The notes under the pieces were generated by a model. The model was not told the DNA's origin and did not search any database. It worked only from the letters and a program-made list of their open reading frames with translations. The position numbers and the translations under genes were made by a program. Below are positions 1-9,889 of a DNA stretch of 60,000 nt, piece by piece. Origin of the DNA: Symsagittifera roscoffensis (Eukaryota; Xenacoelomorpha; Acoela; Convolutidae); assembly GCF_963678635.1 (NCBI RefSeq), contig NC_087070.1, positions 37,586,600 to 37,646,599 on the forward strand, read 5' to 3'. Position 1 is the first letter of the stretch. Each line of letters begins with the position of its first letter.

Positions 1-72
1 GCTGGATGTCAAATTTGAAATTGAACTGGTAGCAAGAGTGCAGCTCTCCAGCTTCGTTGAAGAACGCCAGGC
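1..72 (-). CDS. CNOT7: CNOT7/CAF1 deadenylase, exon 4 (partial, runs off window)
   Basis: The minus strand reads acceptor tttcag at 78-73, then an open exon to the window edge. In the phase set by exon 3 it gives LAFFNEAGELHSCYQFNFKF. This matches the segment that follows KIIQLG in CAF1 proteins, where the family has a Leu-Thr-Phe start and a conserved QFNFKF. The perfect phase match and family collinearity make it the next exon despite a 7926-bp intron. The remaining nuclease domain must lie to the left of the window. Confidence 0.93.
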
Positions 73-426
73 CTGAAACAATCTAAATAGCAATCTTAAA
101 TTTGAAAAAAAAAAACGCCCGCCAGCCGATCAAATGCTCTGAAATCAAACACCGAAGGGCTACACCCAAACACTCCACTTAACTTATCTTTTTCTCAGTA
201 GCTGAAGTCGCCTGAATTTTTCTGAAGTCGCCTTCGGCTCCAAAATATAATAATGTTGAGAGAAGAATCAAAACTTCCAAAAATGCCTTAAAATGTCTTT
301 TTTTACCTGTTTTTGTTTTCAAAAATTTGCCTGCTGTGCAAAAAATTATGTCAAAGTAGGATCTTTATAATTTGGGAGAGCTCAGAAAATCAAGATGGTC
401 GACCTAAAAAAAGGTCAACTAGAATC

Positions 427-465
427 TAATCCCCCCTCGAGAAAATCCTAGATCCACCCCTGCTT
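427..465 (-). mobile_element. Possible DNA-transposon terminus (CAGGGG...GGATCTAGGATTTTC)
   Basis: Read on the minus strand this starts CAGGGGTGGATCTAGGATTT and runs into a G-run. G-rich CAGGGG ends of this style are common as terminal inverted repeats of non-autonomous DNA transposons in invertebrates. No partner terminus is visible to the left within the window, so it could be a truncated end or a chance match. Confidence 0.3.
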
Positions 466-884
466 TTAAATTACCCAAACTCGACAAATTGTTTGTATGC
501 AAGTAATTTTTTACCTTGTAAATTTACCCAATTAGAGAAAAAAGAATCAAATAATTTTTTATTCCACTTGAAATTCTAAAACTTTAGTACAATCTTTAAA
601 CTAAGTCCTTCAAGTATTTTTTGCTCCTTTTCAACTTTTGTGACTGGAGAACTTCGTTTGCCCACTTCTTGGCTAATGATTTTGAATTGAACTGAAAAAT
701 AATTTTAAAAAACTCTTAAAACTAATTTGAGCGTGAACAACATTTTGTGAGACTTTTTCATGAAAAAAATGAAGCAAAAAACCAAATAAGTGACAATACA
801 ATTCTTTTATCAACATTTAAAATTGAAGTACCCGATTTGATAACATTCGATAATCAAAAGTGTAATTAACTGTGATCATTTTCA

Positions 885-1150
885 GGGGCAGATTTAGGGG
901 GGAGCGGACGCCCCTCCCCTCAGGGATTCGACCCCTTACTGACCCAAAGGGTCTCCCCTTTGTACTATTTTGAGATATTCATTTTTGGCAGGCTGATCCT
1001 ACAATTTTTCTAAAATATACGAACTTATACGAACTTTGAGGGGGGCGGGAGCGCGCCAAAAAAAACGCGATTTTTTGGTCATTATTTTCCGAAAAGCGCC
1101 TAACGGCATAACGGAGAATGCTGGCTTATCCCGTCGAGGGGGGGGGGGGC
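885..1150. mobile_element. G/C-run-rich transposon-like segment
   Basis: The plus strand begins CAGGGGCAGATTTAGGGGGG and continues with alternating C-runs and G-runs, ending in a run of about twelve Gs at 1139-1150. The composition is strikingly unlike the AT-rich surroundings. The opening resembles the CAGGGG-type terminus seen inverted at 427-465. No target-site duplication or coding sequence is recognised, so the class is unknown. Confidence 0.35.
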
Positions 1151-1339
1151 GCTTACACTGGACTAGTGACTAAATGAAACTCCTAACCCAACCAAAACAA
1201 AAAACAACCCTTTGTCGCCGAGAGTCTACGCAGAGGCGAAGCTTCGTGTCGCTGACACTAACCAGAAAACGACAAAAAGCACCTCTAGATTTCTAAAAAA
1301 CGCAATAAGAATAAGTAAAAATAAGCATCGATTTAGTAA

Positions 1340-1425
1340 AAAATCAGCGACGTCTCGGATTCGAACCTACGACCTACTGCGACATAAAAAGTAAGAGTCT
1401 CTAACCATCAGCCACGGACGCTCAG
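1340..1425 (-). repeat. tRNA-derived SINE-like head with A and B boxes
   Basis: On the minus strand there is an A-box-like TGGCTGATGGTTAG (1414-1401) and a perfect B box GGTTCGAATCC (1367-1357), the internal RNA polymerase III promoter elements of tRNA genes. The stems do not pair like a functional tRNA: the T-arm has mismatches and the acceptor arms are not complementary. A tRNA-derived SINE or tRNA pseudogene is therefore more likely than a tRNA gene. The body could extend left towards 1150. No oligo-A tail or target-site duplication was found. Confidence 0.5.
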
Positions 1426-2591
1426 TCCTTCACAAACACTAGCCATGAATACTAGCCACCAGATACAAATACACGCAAATTTGCAGCAAATACTTAGGAA
1501 TATAACAAACTGAAGGCATCCACACTAATTTTGCATGTAAAAAATTGGAAAGCAAGCCACATTATGTATAAATTATTCATTTTGAAAACAATACGATATA
1601 ATGAATTTCGAAAAATTCTCAAATAGAGTTTTTGTTATTTTGTTAGAAACAAATAGCTTTTTTCGGTTCATTTGATGAGTTTAAAAGGTATCAACTGCGT
1701 TAACTTATTATTATTCGAACGCCAAAACGCATGCTATCAAAAAGCTGTAAAGGTGAATGAAAGCAACGGATAAAAAATAATAGACTGAATCATACTTTAC
1801 GACTTAGCGATAATGACTATGGCCATCCTGAGCAGGTTGTGATCTAATATTTCATCTGGCAAAGGAAAGATTGCCTTATTGATTTTTTTAAAGCAAAGTG
1901 AAAATCAAAGTTTCCTTTCCAGTCTAGCGTCCAGTTCATTTCCATTCCAAGCTTAGAATTTAATAGTTGCATCTTTATTGACTAATACATTTTAACTCAA
2001 GTAGGCCCCCTTAAAAATCAATGTTTCTAAAACAATCTAAAGCACAGAAATTGGGATACTAGAGAGCTCTATACTGTTAGCTAAGTTTGATTAAGCATAC
2101 AATCATTTTTGACAGTGCTCCATTAACGCCCCAGCAAATCGAACACAAGTAATAGGTATCAAGTATCCATTGAAAAGTTTTTGCTAAACAAAAGCTGAAC
2201 AAGGATAGCACGATTGCTGTTTAAGTAACACAGAAATTGTAGCTGAATTTCTTCAGCTCATATAGCACGGTGGAGCGAGAGAGCTCAACTTCCTCCAAGA
2301 AATAATTAGCGAGCCGGAAGATGCTGACCTCACAGTAGCACAGCAAAACGAAGCCCAGTGTCAAAACGAGGTTCAAGAAACACTCAAATAAGGTATGCCC
2401 TAAATATCCCGTCGGGGGTCAAACCAAACTGGACTGTGGACGAGACGAAACTACCTCAAACAAACCTTCATCTCCTCCGGAGACAAAATATAACAAAAGA
2501 AACGAAACCCGCTGCCTATTGAGGAGACGAGGCCACAACAACAACCACAACAAAAAAAAAACGTTTTCAAATTGTTTCGGTTTTCATTCGG

Positions 2592-3174
2592 GGTTTGTAT
2601 TAGTAAAACATAGCCAAATAACAGTTGGACATGAGTAATGAACGGAAGGAAACAAAAAACTGACACGTTTTTTTTTCAACCTCAACTTTCGAATTGCGAA
2701 GAAAAAATAGATGGCTTTAAAGCTCTTTAAAATTTCAAAAACAATAAAACTAACCCAATTTGAGAAAAATGGATCAATAAGTAAAATTTTTCTTTCGCTG
2801 GGAAATCTGATAATTAAATTCCACTTTCGAAACTAGAAGTTGATCACGTTTTTAGTGACCTTTACACTTAGCTAACACTTAGCTCGAGGTTTGTATTAGT
2901 AAAACATAGCCAAATAACAGTTGGACATGAGTAATGAACGGAAGGAAACAAAAAACTGATACGTTTTTTTTTCCACCTGAACTTTCGAATTGCGAAGAAA
3001 AAATAGATGGCTTTAAAGCTCTTTAAAATTTCAAAAACAATAAAATTAACCCAATTTGAGAAAAATGGATCAATAAGTAAAATTTTTCTTTCGCTGGGAA
3101 ATCTGATAATTAAATTCCACTTTCGAAACTAGAAGTTGATCACGTTTTTAGTGACCTTTACACTTAGCTAACCC
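2592..3174. repeat. Tandem duplication, two units of about 288 bp
   Basis: Unit 1 (2592-2879) and unit 2 (2888-3174) are almost identical at an offset of 296 bp. Both begin GGTTTGTATTAGTAAAACAT and end in TTACACTTAGCTAAC. Only a few substitutions are visible, so the duplication is recent. There is no coding potential. It lies inside CNOT7 intron 3. Confidence 0.9.
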
Positions 3175-3917
3175 TAAGTCAAACCAAGAAAAATCAAAAC
3201 TAAGCGTGGAAATTTTTTCAGACTTTCCTATAACCTAATACTTCGTTATAAACCTATTACACAGTCGAAGACAAAGTTCCTGCCCATTTTCAATGGTCGG
3301 AACAATTACAAAAAAAATGATCTAACCAGTAACAGTACTCCATGATACAAAGTAACAATTTAGCTATACTTGCTACTTAACCTGACCTATGAAATGCGAA
3401 TACTAATGTAGTGAAGAAACCAAACTATAAAAGCGTAAGAGCAATAAGTCCTATCAGATGCTTAATTGGATATTGAAGCTTATTCCACGATAAAAACTGT
3501 AAAACCAGATCTGTACATACCTCGTACGACAAGGGCTAACCATTTAGTAACATCAGGTTCAAATCACTTCTATTGTTGTGATAAACAGGTTCAAATCACA
3601 GCCTAATTATTGTGATAAAAATATTAAATAGTGTGTCTGTTCAAACTTACCTCTGTAATTTCATTTTAAATGCGCTGGGCTTTCCTCACGGACTTATCTT
3701 ACCAAATCTCGCCGTCCGAGCCGTAGGCGAGTGAAGTTTCCCTGACGTAACTAGACGCAAGAAGGAGTGAGCCGGTGAATCGACCCCCAAAACGACGTCA
3801 GGTTGTACCACTCCTTTTTTCCATCACCCTTGTCTAACCAATTTTAAATGCTAATTGAAAGTATTCATAAATCCAAAGAGCTTCCTTTCTCGCCCCAGTT
3901 GTCTGTGTTTCAGTTAG

Positions 3918-4450
3918 ATGCCGAGATTCCAGGCAAGACGCATCCCTGAGTTCTCCCAGAAACTAGTTATCGGGACTTCAAGGACCAAATATATCAAACC
4001 AGCTCTAGTAAAATCAACAATTCACTCCTACCGCGGCGCAACGCTTCATGATCTGTTTGAAACAGTTTTGCAATACAGACCAAAGCGCCTAAATACAGTA
4101 CAAAAGTTGCTGGATACAATGACAACAGGCTGCATCCACAAGAATTAGAACAGCAGTGGAAAAACTTGATTAACCTCTTCACTAAGTTTCAGCCCAAGAC
4201 ACTGATCATCCCCAAAACAATTCAGAACTGTAATAACACTGAAATAAATAGCAAAATTTATATTCATCATCATGTGTTGTTTAATTTGATGAATAGATTT
4301 GTACACCCACATACACTCATTGTTTCACCTAACCTCAACCTAAATCTAACATCCCAAATGTTCTGCCGTGATGGCATCCATTTCTCGTTCTACGGTAATG
4401 ATTTCTTTACTAATTTTCGTGCAAGGATAATCTATAAATTCTCTCGCTAA
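3918..4450 (+). pseudogene. SGNH-hydrolase/esterase-like ORF of the intronic non-LTR element
   Basis: Two overlapping reading frames (3918-4148 and 4166-4450) make one broken protein. Frame 1 has LVIGTSRTKYIKP, where GTS (3972-3980) sits at the GDS nucleophile block of SGNH hydrolases, followed by SYRGATLHDL, like the second-block Gly. Frame 2 ends with DGIHFSFYGND (DGIH codons at 4370-4381), the D-x-x-H catalytic block. Esterase domains in ORF1 are established for CR1-like non-LTR retrotransposons; the role is uncertain. The Asp-to-Thr change in the GDS block and the frameshift near 4148 suggest it is inactive. Confidence 0.55.
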
Positions 4451-4474
4451 CTTGACACCGCCGTCCTTCCTGAA

Positions 4475-4816
4475 ATGGTTACTCAAACACATCGCCTTAT
4501 TTGTAGAAACAGCTTGCGAGGCGGAGGTGTTTGGTGCTTCACATGCCCAGGCTATATGGTTTTAAAATGCAGCGGCCTAGCCCGCAGCAGGGATCATTAT
4601 GACGATTTCAGCTGTCATCGCTGCACCTCCCAATTTCATTCAGCTAACGACACGCATGAATGGAATCCCTCAACCCTAGCTACAATCACACTCCCCCCCC
4701 CAAATTCATCCTCACCCTTCCACTACCCCCACACTCACAAAACTCAAGAGAACCCTCCACTCTACAAACTAAAACAACACAAGACCCATGGTCAAACCCC
4801 TGTCCAGAACTCATAG
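4475..4816 (+). pseudogene. PHD-like zinc-finger ORF of the non-LTR element
   Basis: Begins with ATG 25 bp after the esterase-like stop, in the same frame as that protein's second half. Early residues give W-C-x2-C-P, then KCSGL, then FSCHRC, the spacing of a PHD-type zinc finger that accompanies RT in many invertebrate retroelements. The C-terminal half is proline- and threonine-rich low complexity. In the element it probably contributes to nucleic-acid or protein binding. The domain is short, so the family call is tentative. Confidence 0.5.
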
Positions 4817-4855
4817 AAGCCACCAGAAAAATATACTCCGAAGTGAAACTGGAAA

Positions 4856-5546
4856 CCGGTCATTATGATCTTATCAAAAAATAAAGTTGGTTATAATTTC
4901 ATTGAAACCCTCAATAGAACTCTGAACAGCCTAATAGAAAAGAACGAAAATACCTTCGCAAGGCACGCAGCAATGATCTTTCCACACTTACTACTGTGCA
5001 ACTGGAAACCACTGAAAACCGGTCTTTATGACCTTATCAAAAAATAAAGTTGGTTATAATTTCATTGAAACCCTCAATAGAACTCTGAACAGCCTAATAG
5101 AAAAGGACGAAAATACCTTCGCAATGCACGCAGCAATGATCTTTCCACACTTACTACTGTGCAAAACAAAGTCCAAAAATGATGGATCTTTATCCAAGAC
5201 AATAGCAAGGCGACTTAAGCAATGGCAAGACGGAGACCTGGATGGCCTATATAACGAAGGGAAGGCGCTGCAAATGCGCTAGACAAAAGAAAGTAGAAGA
5301 AAAACTGAAACACAACAGTTCAATAAACTAATGAATACTGGTAAAATATCAAGCGCAATAGCAAAACTAACAAACACATCCAAAGGCGTTCTTTCACTCG
5401 ACGAGATCGTGAAAGGTACGACAGTAGAACAGACTCTTGTAGAAAAGGACCCACGATCTGAACCAATTGATGAGAACTATATTACACCAGTCTCAAATGA
5501 AACAATTCCCTTCCATCCATCCATATTTGATCAGATAAACGGTTAA
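4856..5546 (+). pseudogene. RT N-terminal linker with a 163-bp internal tandem duplication
   Basis: Open frames at 4865-5047, 5028-5282 and 5331-5546 belong to one region upstream of the RT. The segment KVGYNFIETLNRTLNSLIEK occurs twice (from about 4880 and 5043) because of a 163-bp tandem duplication whose units are nearly identical in DNA. The second unit continues into a helical, basic region (ARRLKQWQDGDLDGLYNEGK) that typically precedes RT in this element type. The stop TAG at 5280-5282 and the duplication disrupt the protein. Confidence 0.6.
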
Positions 5547-5564
5547 CATATCAAGAAAGCAGCC

Positions 5565-6750
5565 ATGGGAACGCATGGATCTCATGGACCATCTGGCCTG
5601 GACGCAAATGAATGGAGACGAATTTTAACACACTTCGGGCAACAATCAATTGAAATTTCAAAAATAATTGCTAAAAAAGCTAGAAAATTGGCTACCGAAG
5701 AACTAAACCCAGAACTACTGGAACCATATAACGCATGTAGATTAATACCCTTAGATAAAAATCCAGGAGTAAGACTCATAGGCATAGGAGAAGTTATGCG
5801 TAGGATAATAGGACGAACAATAACCAAATGCCTAAAAAACGAACTCATGTCGCTCGGTTCAAACTATCAACTCTGTCTAGGACAAAAATGTGGCATTAAA
5901 TATGCGATCCACACGCTAAGAGATCAATACAGCAAAACCTCCGCCGATGCTGTTTTATTGATAGATGCCGAAAACGCCTGCCCATCTCTTTTAATCTTTT
6001 AATCGCGACTAAAAATTCCTAAATCCATCTAAACTGTTCGTTAACAAAAAAAAACATCTATTCTCAAGAAGGGACAACACAGGGGGATCCACTAGCAATG
6101 GCCATGTACGGTCTAGCCATAATACCCCTCATAAAACTTTTATCAGTAGACAACGTAACCCAAAATGGTACGCAGACGACGGAGACGCAGTCGGTAATTT
6201 AAGCAATCTACGAACCGTCCTCGATAAAATTGTATCATTAGGTGAACTTTTTGGCTACCATGTTAAAGCATCCAAATGCCAACTCATTGTCAAGGATGAA
6301 AAATTCGGTGAAGCTGAGAAAATCTTCGAAAATACAGGAATCACTATAAAAGCAGGCGCCCGAGTGCTTGGTTCAGTTATAGGAACAGAATCTGAACGTC
6401 AAAAGTTCCTCGAATTTCAACAGAAGGAGCAAATCAAAATTTCGAAAAAATTAACGAAAATCGCTAAAACCTCCCCTAAAACGTTTATGCTTGCTATACT
6501 ATAGGAGTTCAAGAAAACCTTTCATTTCTTACCAGGACAACGCCTAATACTATGGAAAACTTAGAAATATGTGAAAAGATTATCAAAGAACAATTAATAC
6601 CTAACCTAATCGGTAAAGACACATTGAACCCCAGTTCCGTGAGATATCTTCCTTGCCCCTTAAAATGGGCGGCCTTAACATCAAGCTGCCATCCGATCAT
6701 GAAAGCTATCTAGAATGGTCTAAGGAAACATCACTAGTACTGGAATCTAA
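5565..6750 (+). pseudogene. Reverse transcriptase, broken (intronic non-LTR element)
   Basis: The first frame (5565-6002) starts with a GPSGLDANEWRRIL-type region and RLIPLDKNPGVRLIGIGEVM, conserved in a broad group of invertebrate retroelement RTs. It ends in motif A (LLIDAENACPSL). A frameshift follows. Motif B (QGDPLAMAMYG) is near 6080-6115 and the catalytic YADD box is at 6169-6180. The thumb-like region continues (ASKCQLIVKDEKFGEAEKIF at about 6270-6330). At least two frameshifts and several stops make it non-functional. It would have carried out target-primed reverse transcription. Confidence 0.8.
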
Positions 6751-6804
6751 GATCCTGTTACAGCAATAACACAGCAAGAAAAAGTATGTACGAAAATCAG
6801 AAAA

Positions 6805-7474
6805 ATGAAAACTGATAGAACAAACCGAAAGAAAACAAACCTCATGAACTCCTTAGATGAAACAGATAAATACGCAATCGACCTGGCCTCTGAAAAAGGA
6901 GCGTCTAACTGGCTCAACGCTTTACCATTGACCAGATATAACTTCAACCTGAATAAATCAGAATTCAGAGATGGTATTTCCTTAAGATACGGATGGGAAC
7001 CGACCAAAACACCACTCACATGTGCATGATGTGCTAATTTTAACTTGAGACATGCGCTACACTGCAAAGTGCGGTTACACACACATAAGACACAATGAAA
7101 TCAGAGACACATTCGCCAACCTCATGAACGAGGTTTGCCATGACGTCGAGATTGAGCCGAAACTTCAGCCGTTGCAAGGCGAAAGCTGTGTCAACAATTC
7201 AACTACAACTGAACATGAGGCACGACTTGACACTAAGGCAAACGGACTCTTGGGTTCACGATTTAGCCGTGCTTTCTTTGATGTGAAAATTTTTAACCCC
7301 CATGCCAAAACATCGCGAAAACTGCAAAAAGACGCATATGAATATCACGAAACGCTGAAGAACTCCAACTATCAGCAAAGAATTTTAAACGTAGAGCAGA
7401 GTAGCTTCTGCCCGTTAATTTTCGGATGCACCGGTGGCGCTGCTCCAACAGCCACGCAGACGATGCAACGATAA
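6805..7474 (+). pseudogene. C-terminal CCHC motif plus restriction-like endonuclease, broken
   Basis: Frame 6805-7029 runs up to C-A-stop-C (codons from 7021), then H and C codons at 7051 and 7063, giving C-x2-C-x6-H-x3-C. This is the zinc motif preceding the restriction-like endonuclease (RLE) in R2-type elements. The TGA at 7027-7029 interrupts it. The frame shifts to 7052-7474, which holds RHNEIRDTFANLMNEVCHDV, then EARLD (Asp codon 7229) and AFFDVKI (Asp codon 7280). These fit the PD...(D/E)xK nuclease core. The C-terminal FCPLIFGCTGGAAP is also typical. The nuclease would nick target DNA. Confidence 0.7.
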
Positions 7475-7890
7475 GCCGAAAATCTAAGTGAAAAAAGACA
7501 AGAAAGCTATCCAGAATCGATAAATTACATAAGAACTAAAATAAGCTTCGCGCTCCAGGGGAGCTCTATACTATGTATAAAGGGGTTCAGATTGCTGCGC
7601 AAAGTTCAATTTATCGACAACTCCATTAGCGCTATTGTAGAGGAAGGAAGGCTAAGATAAATTAACATTACGACGATGCATTTAAGGCTGATTTATGACT
7701 TCATTGATAAATTGATACAGCTTGCTGATATATATGCATTTTTATAACGCTGGTATGGCCCTATCCAGCTTGTGCACTTACCGTAACTAAACGGAAGGGC
7801 CTCTTTTGTAATTTAGTTTTTTTTATTATTCAATCAGGGTTTTCTGATTTTATCAGTAGTCTTTTTAATCAGAAACGTCTATTTAATCAA
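7475..7890 (+). other. 3' non-coding tail of the non-LTR element
   Basis: No open frame of note. The sequence is AT-rich and ends in a stretch with repeated TTTAATCAA/TCAATCAG words just before the putative target-site duplication at 7891-7908. Short tandem words at the 3' end are common in CR1-like and related non-LTR elements, so this is probably the 3' UTR. Confidence 0.5.
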
Positions 7891-7998
7891 TAACATCAGG
7901 TCAAATCAAATAACTGTAAAACAAGTTTATTACACCAAAAACGTAATAGAGCAAATATTTTTTTCATTCAAATAATCCTTGAATTCTTAAAATCGTAC

Positions 7999-8097
7999 CT
8001 AGTTGAATGATTTTCAGTAATTCCACATTGCACCTAACACTCTGATACGTGTAATCGGAATGGCTTTTGAATTGACCTTGTGGCCGGGCGACAACAC
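7999..8097 (-). CDS. CNOT7: CNOT7/CAF1 deadenylase, exon 3
   Basis: 99-nt exon: acceptor ttttag at 8100-8098, donor gtacga from 7998. Joined to exon 2 it completes the Gly of EFPG and reads VVARPQGQFKSHSDYTYQ, then RCNVELLKIIQLG, the conserved core of the CAF1/Pop2 fold. It ends with the first base of a Gly codon that is completed by GC at the start of exon 4, almost 8 kb away. An antisense non-LTR element ends only about 110 bp beyond the donor (near 7890), yet the splice site is intact. Confidence 0.95.
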
Positions 8098-8182
8098 CTA
8101 AAATCATTTAAGAAAAAACATTTTTCTGTCCAATATTCCAAGATATAACTAAGAAAAGCAAAACCTCAAAGACTTAACGCAC

Positions 8183-8282
8183 CTGGAAATTCGGTGTCCA
8201 TTGCCACATAGTAGTGAGTATCAATGATAGTTCGTATTTTAGCAAAAATCTCCTCAAGATTTGTCTCCCAGACATCAGTTAT
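8183..8282 (-). CDS. CNOT7: CNOT7/CAF1 deadenylase, exon 2 (catalytic DxE)
   Basis: 100-nt exon bounded by acceptor tttag at 8285-8283 and donor gtgcgt from 8182. It enters in phase 0 and leaves with one base. The translation begins ITDVWETNLEEIF and ends with AMDTEFPG. The last is the ExoI motif of the DEDD-family nuclease domain of CAF1; its Asp and Glu are catalytic metal ligands in the family. The preceding intron is 74 bp (8283-8356) and the following one 85 bp (8098-8182). No stop or frameshift is present, unlike every mobile-element ORF around it, which supports a functional gene. Confidence 0.95.
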
Positions 8283-8356
8283 CTAAACAACATTTAGAAT
8301 TGAGGAAATTCAATAGGTGAATCTGTTGAAATGAATAAATTCAATGTAATACTGAC

Positions 8357-8515
8357 GTTTAAATTCGGGATATTAAAAGGATTCAATACATGAGCGTTCT
8401 GTGCGACGGCAGAGCTAGTATCCATGCCAGAATTTGCTTCATTTCCGTTGTGCTGTTGTCCGTGAGATTCATTATTGTGCGCCGGTCCATTGACAAGATC
8501 TGATAGTTTCGCCAT
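8357..8515 (-). CDS. CNOT7: CNOT7/CAF1 deadenylase, exon 1
   Basis: First coding exon of the CCR4-NOT complex subunit 7 (CAF1/Pop2) deadenylase, which shortens mRNA poly(A) tails. ATG at 8515-8513 opens a 53-codon exon rich in Asn, Ser, Gln and His. This N-terminal tail is low-complexity and not conserved. It ends with the residues NPFNIPNLN, directly before the conserved start of the nuclease domain. The exon ends at 8357 followed by the donor gtcagt (minus strand), and the next exon joins in phase 0. The start is the only ATG at the head of the open frame. It was identified because exons 2-4 continue a recognisable CAF1 domain. The promoter lies to the right (above 8515); I see no firm core-promoter motif. 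Confidence 0.85.
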
Positions 8516-8819
8516 CTCGTATTAAATCTCTACTGAGATACCTTAGCAGCTGAAGCTACATTAACAAAATGTTTGTTTTATCGATGATCTGAAAATATGA
8601 CCTGAAGTGACCGCTCACAGAGTTGTAAATTATAGTTAAGCACCTTAGATTGTGTATTGTACGGAACCGAAGGGGTATAATATTATTCGTATTACTACTT
8701 GAACAATGCATATCTTTTTTTGTTGCTTTTAGATTTCTTGTTTTTTTTTTACTTTCTAATCAAAGGTCAAAAGTATCATAGTAACCGAGGTAACAGTCAG
8801 GAGTCCCTTCATAACATTA
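8516..8819. other. Intergenic region upstream of CNOT7
   Basis: About 300 bp immediately upstream of the CNOT7 ATG. It should include the 5' UTR and promoter. I see T-rich tracts and a TATAATATTATT at about 8677-8690 but no motif I can assign with confidence. There is no coding sequence. Confidence 0.4.
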
Positions 8820-9547
8820 TCCAATCAAAATCCTAGGAATTTTGTAGATATGCAAGAGTAAAGTATAATGTGGATAGAAGAGTCAGATGTTTGGAATCAT
8901 AGTTAATATTAACGAAGAAAACTAACACCTGCACAGAATAAACCGGAGTTGAATGTGACTCAAACAGACTGATCTGATATGAGGCTGCGGGTCAATCCTA
9001 TACTTATATAAAGCTGGGGTTTTGTTCCCTTGGCTATATGAATAAAAAATTTCATCGCAAATAGTTTTAACATTAATAGTTCAATTTTCCGAGTACACAG
9101 GCAGCGTTCGCAACCTGTAAAATCTGCTTTTAAAAACTAATTGCCCTTGGTTCCTCGGTGCACTTGCTCAACTTATTCAAAACTGAATACAAAACATATT
9201 CAGAAAAATCTCAGAGCTAGAGCCGGCGGCACCCAATCAAAATCCTAGGAATTTTCTAGATATGGAAGAGTAAAGTATAATGTGGATAGAAGAGTCAGAT
9301 GTTTGGAATCATAGTTAATATTAACGAAGAAAACTAACACCTGCACAGAATAAACCGGAGTTGAATGTGACTCAAACAGACTGACCTGATATGAGGCTGC
9401 GGGTCAATCCTATACTTATATACTTATATCCTATACTCTGCTTTTAAAAACTAATTTCCCTTGGTTCCTCGGTGCACTTGCTCAACTTATTCAAAACTGA
9501 ATACAAAACATATTCAGAAAAATCTCAGAGCTAGAGCCGGCGGCACC
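8820..9547. repeat. Segmental tandem duplication (two units, second internally deleted)
   Basis: The sequence from CCAATCAAAATCCTAGGAAT (8820) to about 9008 recurs at 9233-9425. The sequence CTGCTTTTAAAAACTAATT...GCCGGCGGCACCCA at 9122-9233 recurs at 9436-9547. The second unit lacks about 110 bp between the two blocks. The unit boundary at 9232-9236 fuses CACCCA to ATCAAAATCC. Copies differ by only a few bases. The right end of each copy holds the tail of the RT fragment described at 9491-9660. Confidence 0.85.
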
Positions 9548-9660
9548 CATAACTTCAAAAGCTATTGGTTGAAAAATAGATCCATCATCAATTAAATCTC
9601 TATATTTGCCAGATTTACGATCTTCCGCCTCGGCCCTGGCCGTTCCGGGATTACAATGCG
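9491..9660 (-). pseudogene. C-terminal fragment of an RT-type retroelement protein
   Basis: The minus-strand frame reads AEDRKSGKYRDLIDDGSIFQ, then PIAFEVMGAAGSSSEIF. The pattern (basic helix, KYxxL, then F-x-P-x-A-x-E-x-x-G) matches the C-terminal end of RT/RLE-type retroelement polyproteins. The open frame extends up to 9883 but the residues above about 9660 look unlike any protein. It is not the same lineage as the intronic element's C-terminus. A truncated second copy of the very end is at about 9180-9236 through the local duplication. Confidence 0.5.
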
Positions 9661-9889
9661 ATATTCGACCAGAATGACCCCAAAATGCATGACATGAACG
9701 AAAATTATTTTGAGCACTTTTGTCGGACGATGTGTTGATTCTAGCGATTAACGTCCACGTCCTTGTGTGACATTCGAACAGAATGGTCAAAATGCAATAT
9801 CGCATTCGAATTTTATTGGAACATCTAACCGAGAAGATTAATGGTTTTAATGAATTAGTGACGTTAATGGAACGACCAGACAAATCGGG

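Larger units (their letters stand above)
3568..7890 (+). mobile_element. Decayed non-LTR retrotransposon (esterase, PHD, RT, CCHC, RLE-like) in CNOT7 intron
   Basis: A 4.3-kb element antisense to CNOT7. Modules in order: SGNH-hydrolase-like (3918-4450), PHD-like zinc finger (4475-4640), linker with internal duplication (4856-5546), reverse transcriptase (5565-6750), CCHC zinc motif (7021-7065) and PD-(D/E)XK-like nuclease (7100-7474), then a non-coding 3' tail. Flanking sequence supports insertion: TAACATCAGG(T)TCAAATCA occurs at about 3549-3567 and again, one T shorter, at 7891-7908, a plausible target-site duplication. The sequence from 3601 (GCCTAATTATTGTGATAAA) is nearly shared with the start of the LINE at 11376. 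All ORFs are broken by frameshifts or stops. Confidence 0.8.
73..7998 (-). other. 7.9-kb intron 3 of CNOT7, expanded by mobile elements
   Basis: Defined by donor gtacga (7998 downward) and acceptor tttcag (78-73). The gene's other two visible introns are 74 and 85 bp, so this one is about 100 times longer. Its contents account for most of the expansion: transposon-like GC-rich pieces (about 420-470 and 885-1150), a tRNA-derived SINE-like stretch, a tandem duplication (2592-3174) and an antisense non-LTR element (3568-7890). I see no host coding sequence in the remainder (470-880, 1430-2590, 3175-3567). Confidence 0.85.

Noticed and set aside
1212-1394. 60-codon open frame on the plus strand
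   Set aside because: It overlaps the SINE-like sequence on the other strand and has a low-complexity basic composition; no evidence of coding.
1340-1425. Functional tRNA gene on the minus strand
   Set aside because: A and B boxes are present, but the T-arm and acceptor stem do not pair. A SINE or tRNA pseudogene fits better.
2451-2666. 71-codon minus-strand open frame, Cys/Phe-rich
   Set aside because: It lies across a poly-A/T stretch at the edge of the tandem duplication, and the second unit does not preserve it.
9661-9883. N-terminal extension of the minus-strand open frame ending at 9491
   Set aside because: The residues above about 9660 look random and do not continue the RT C-terminal pattern; probably chance openness.
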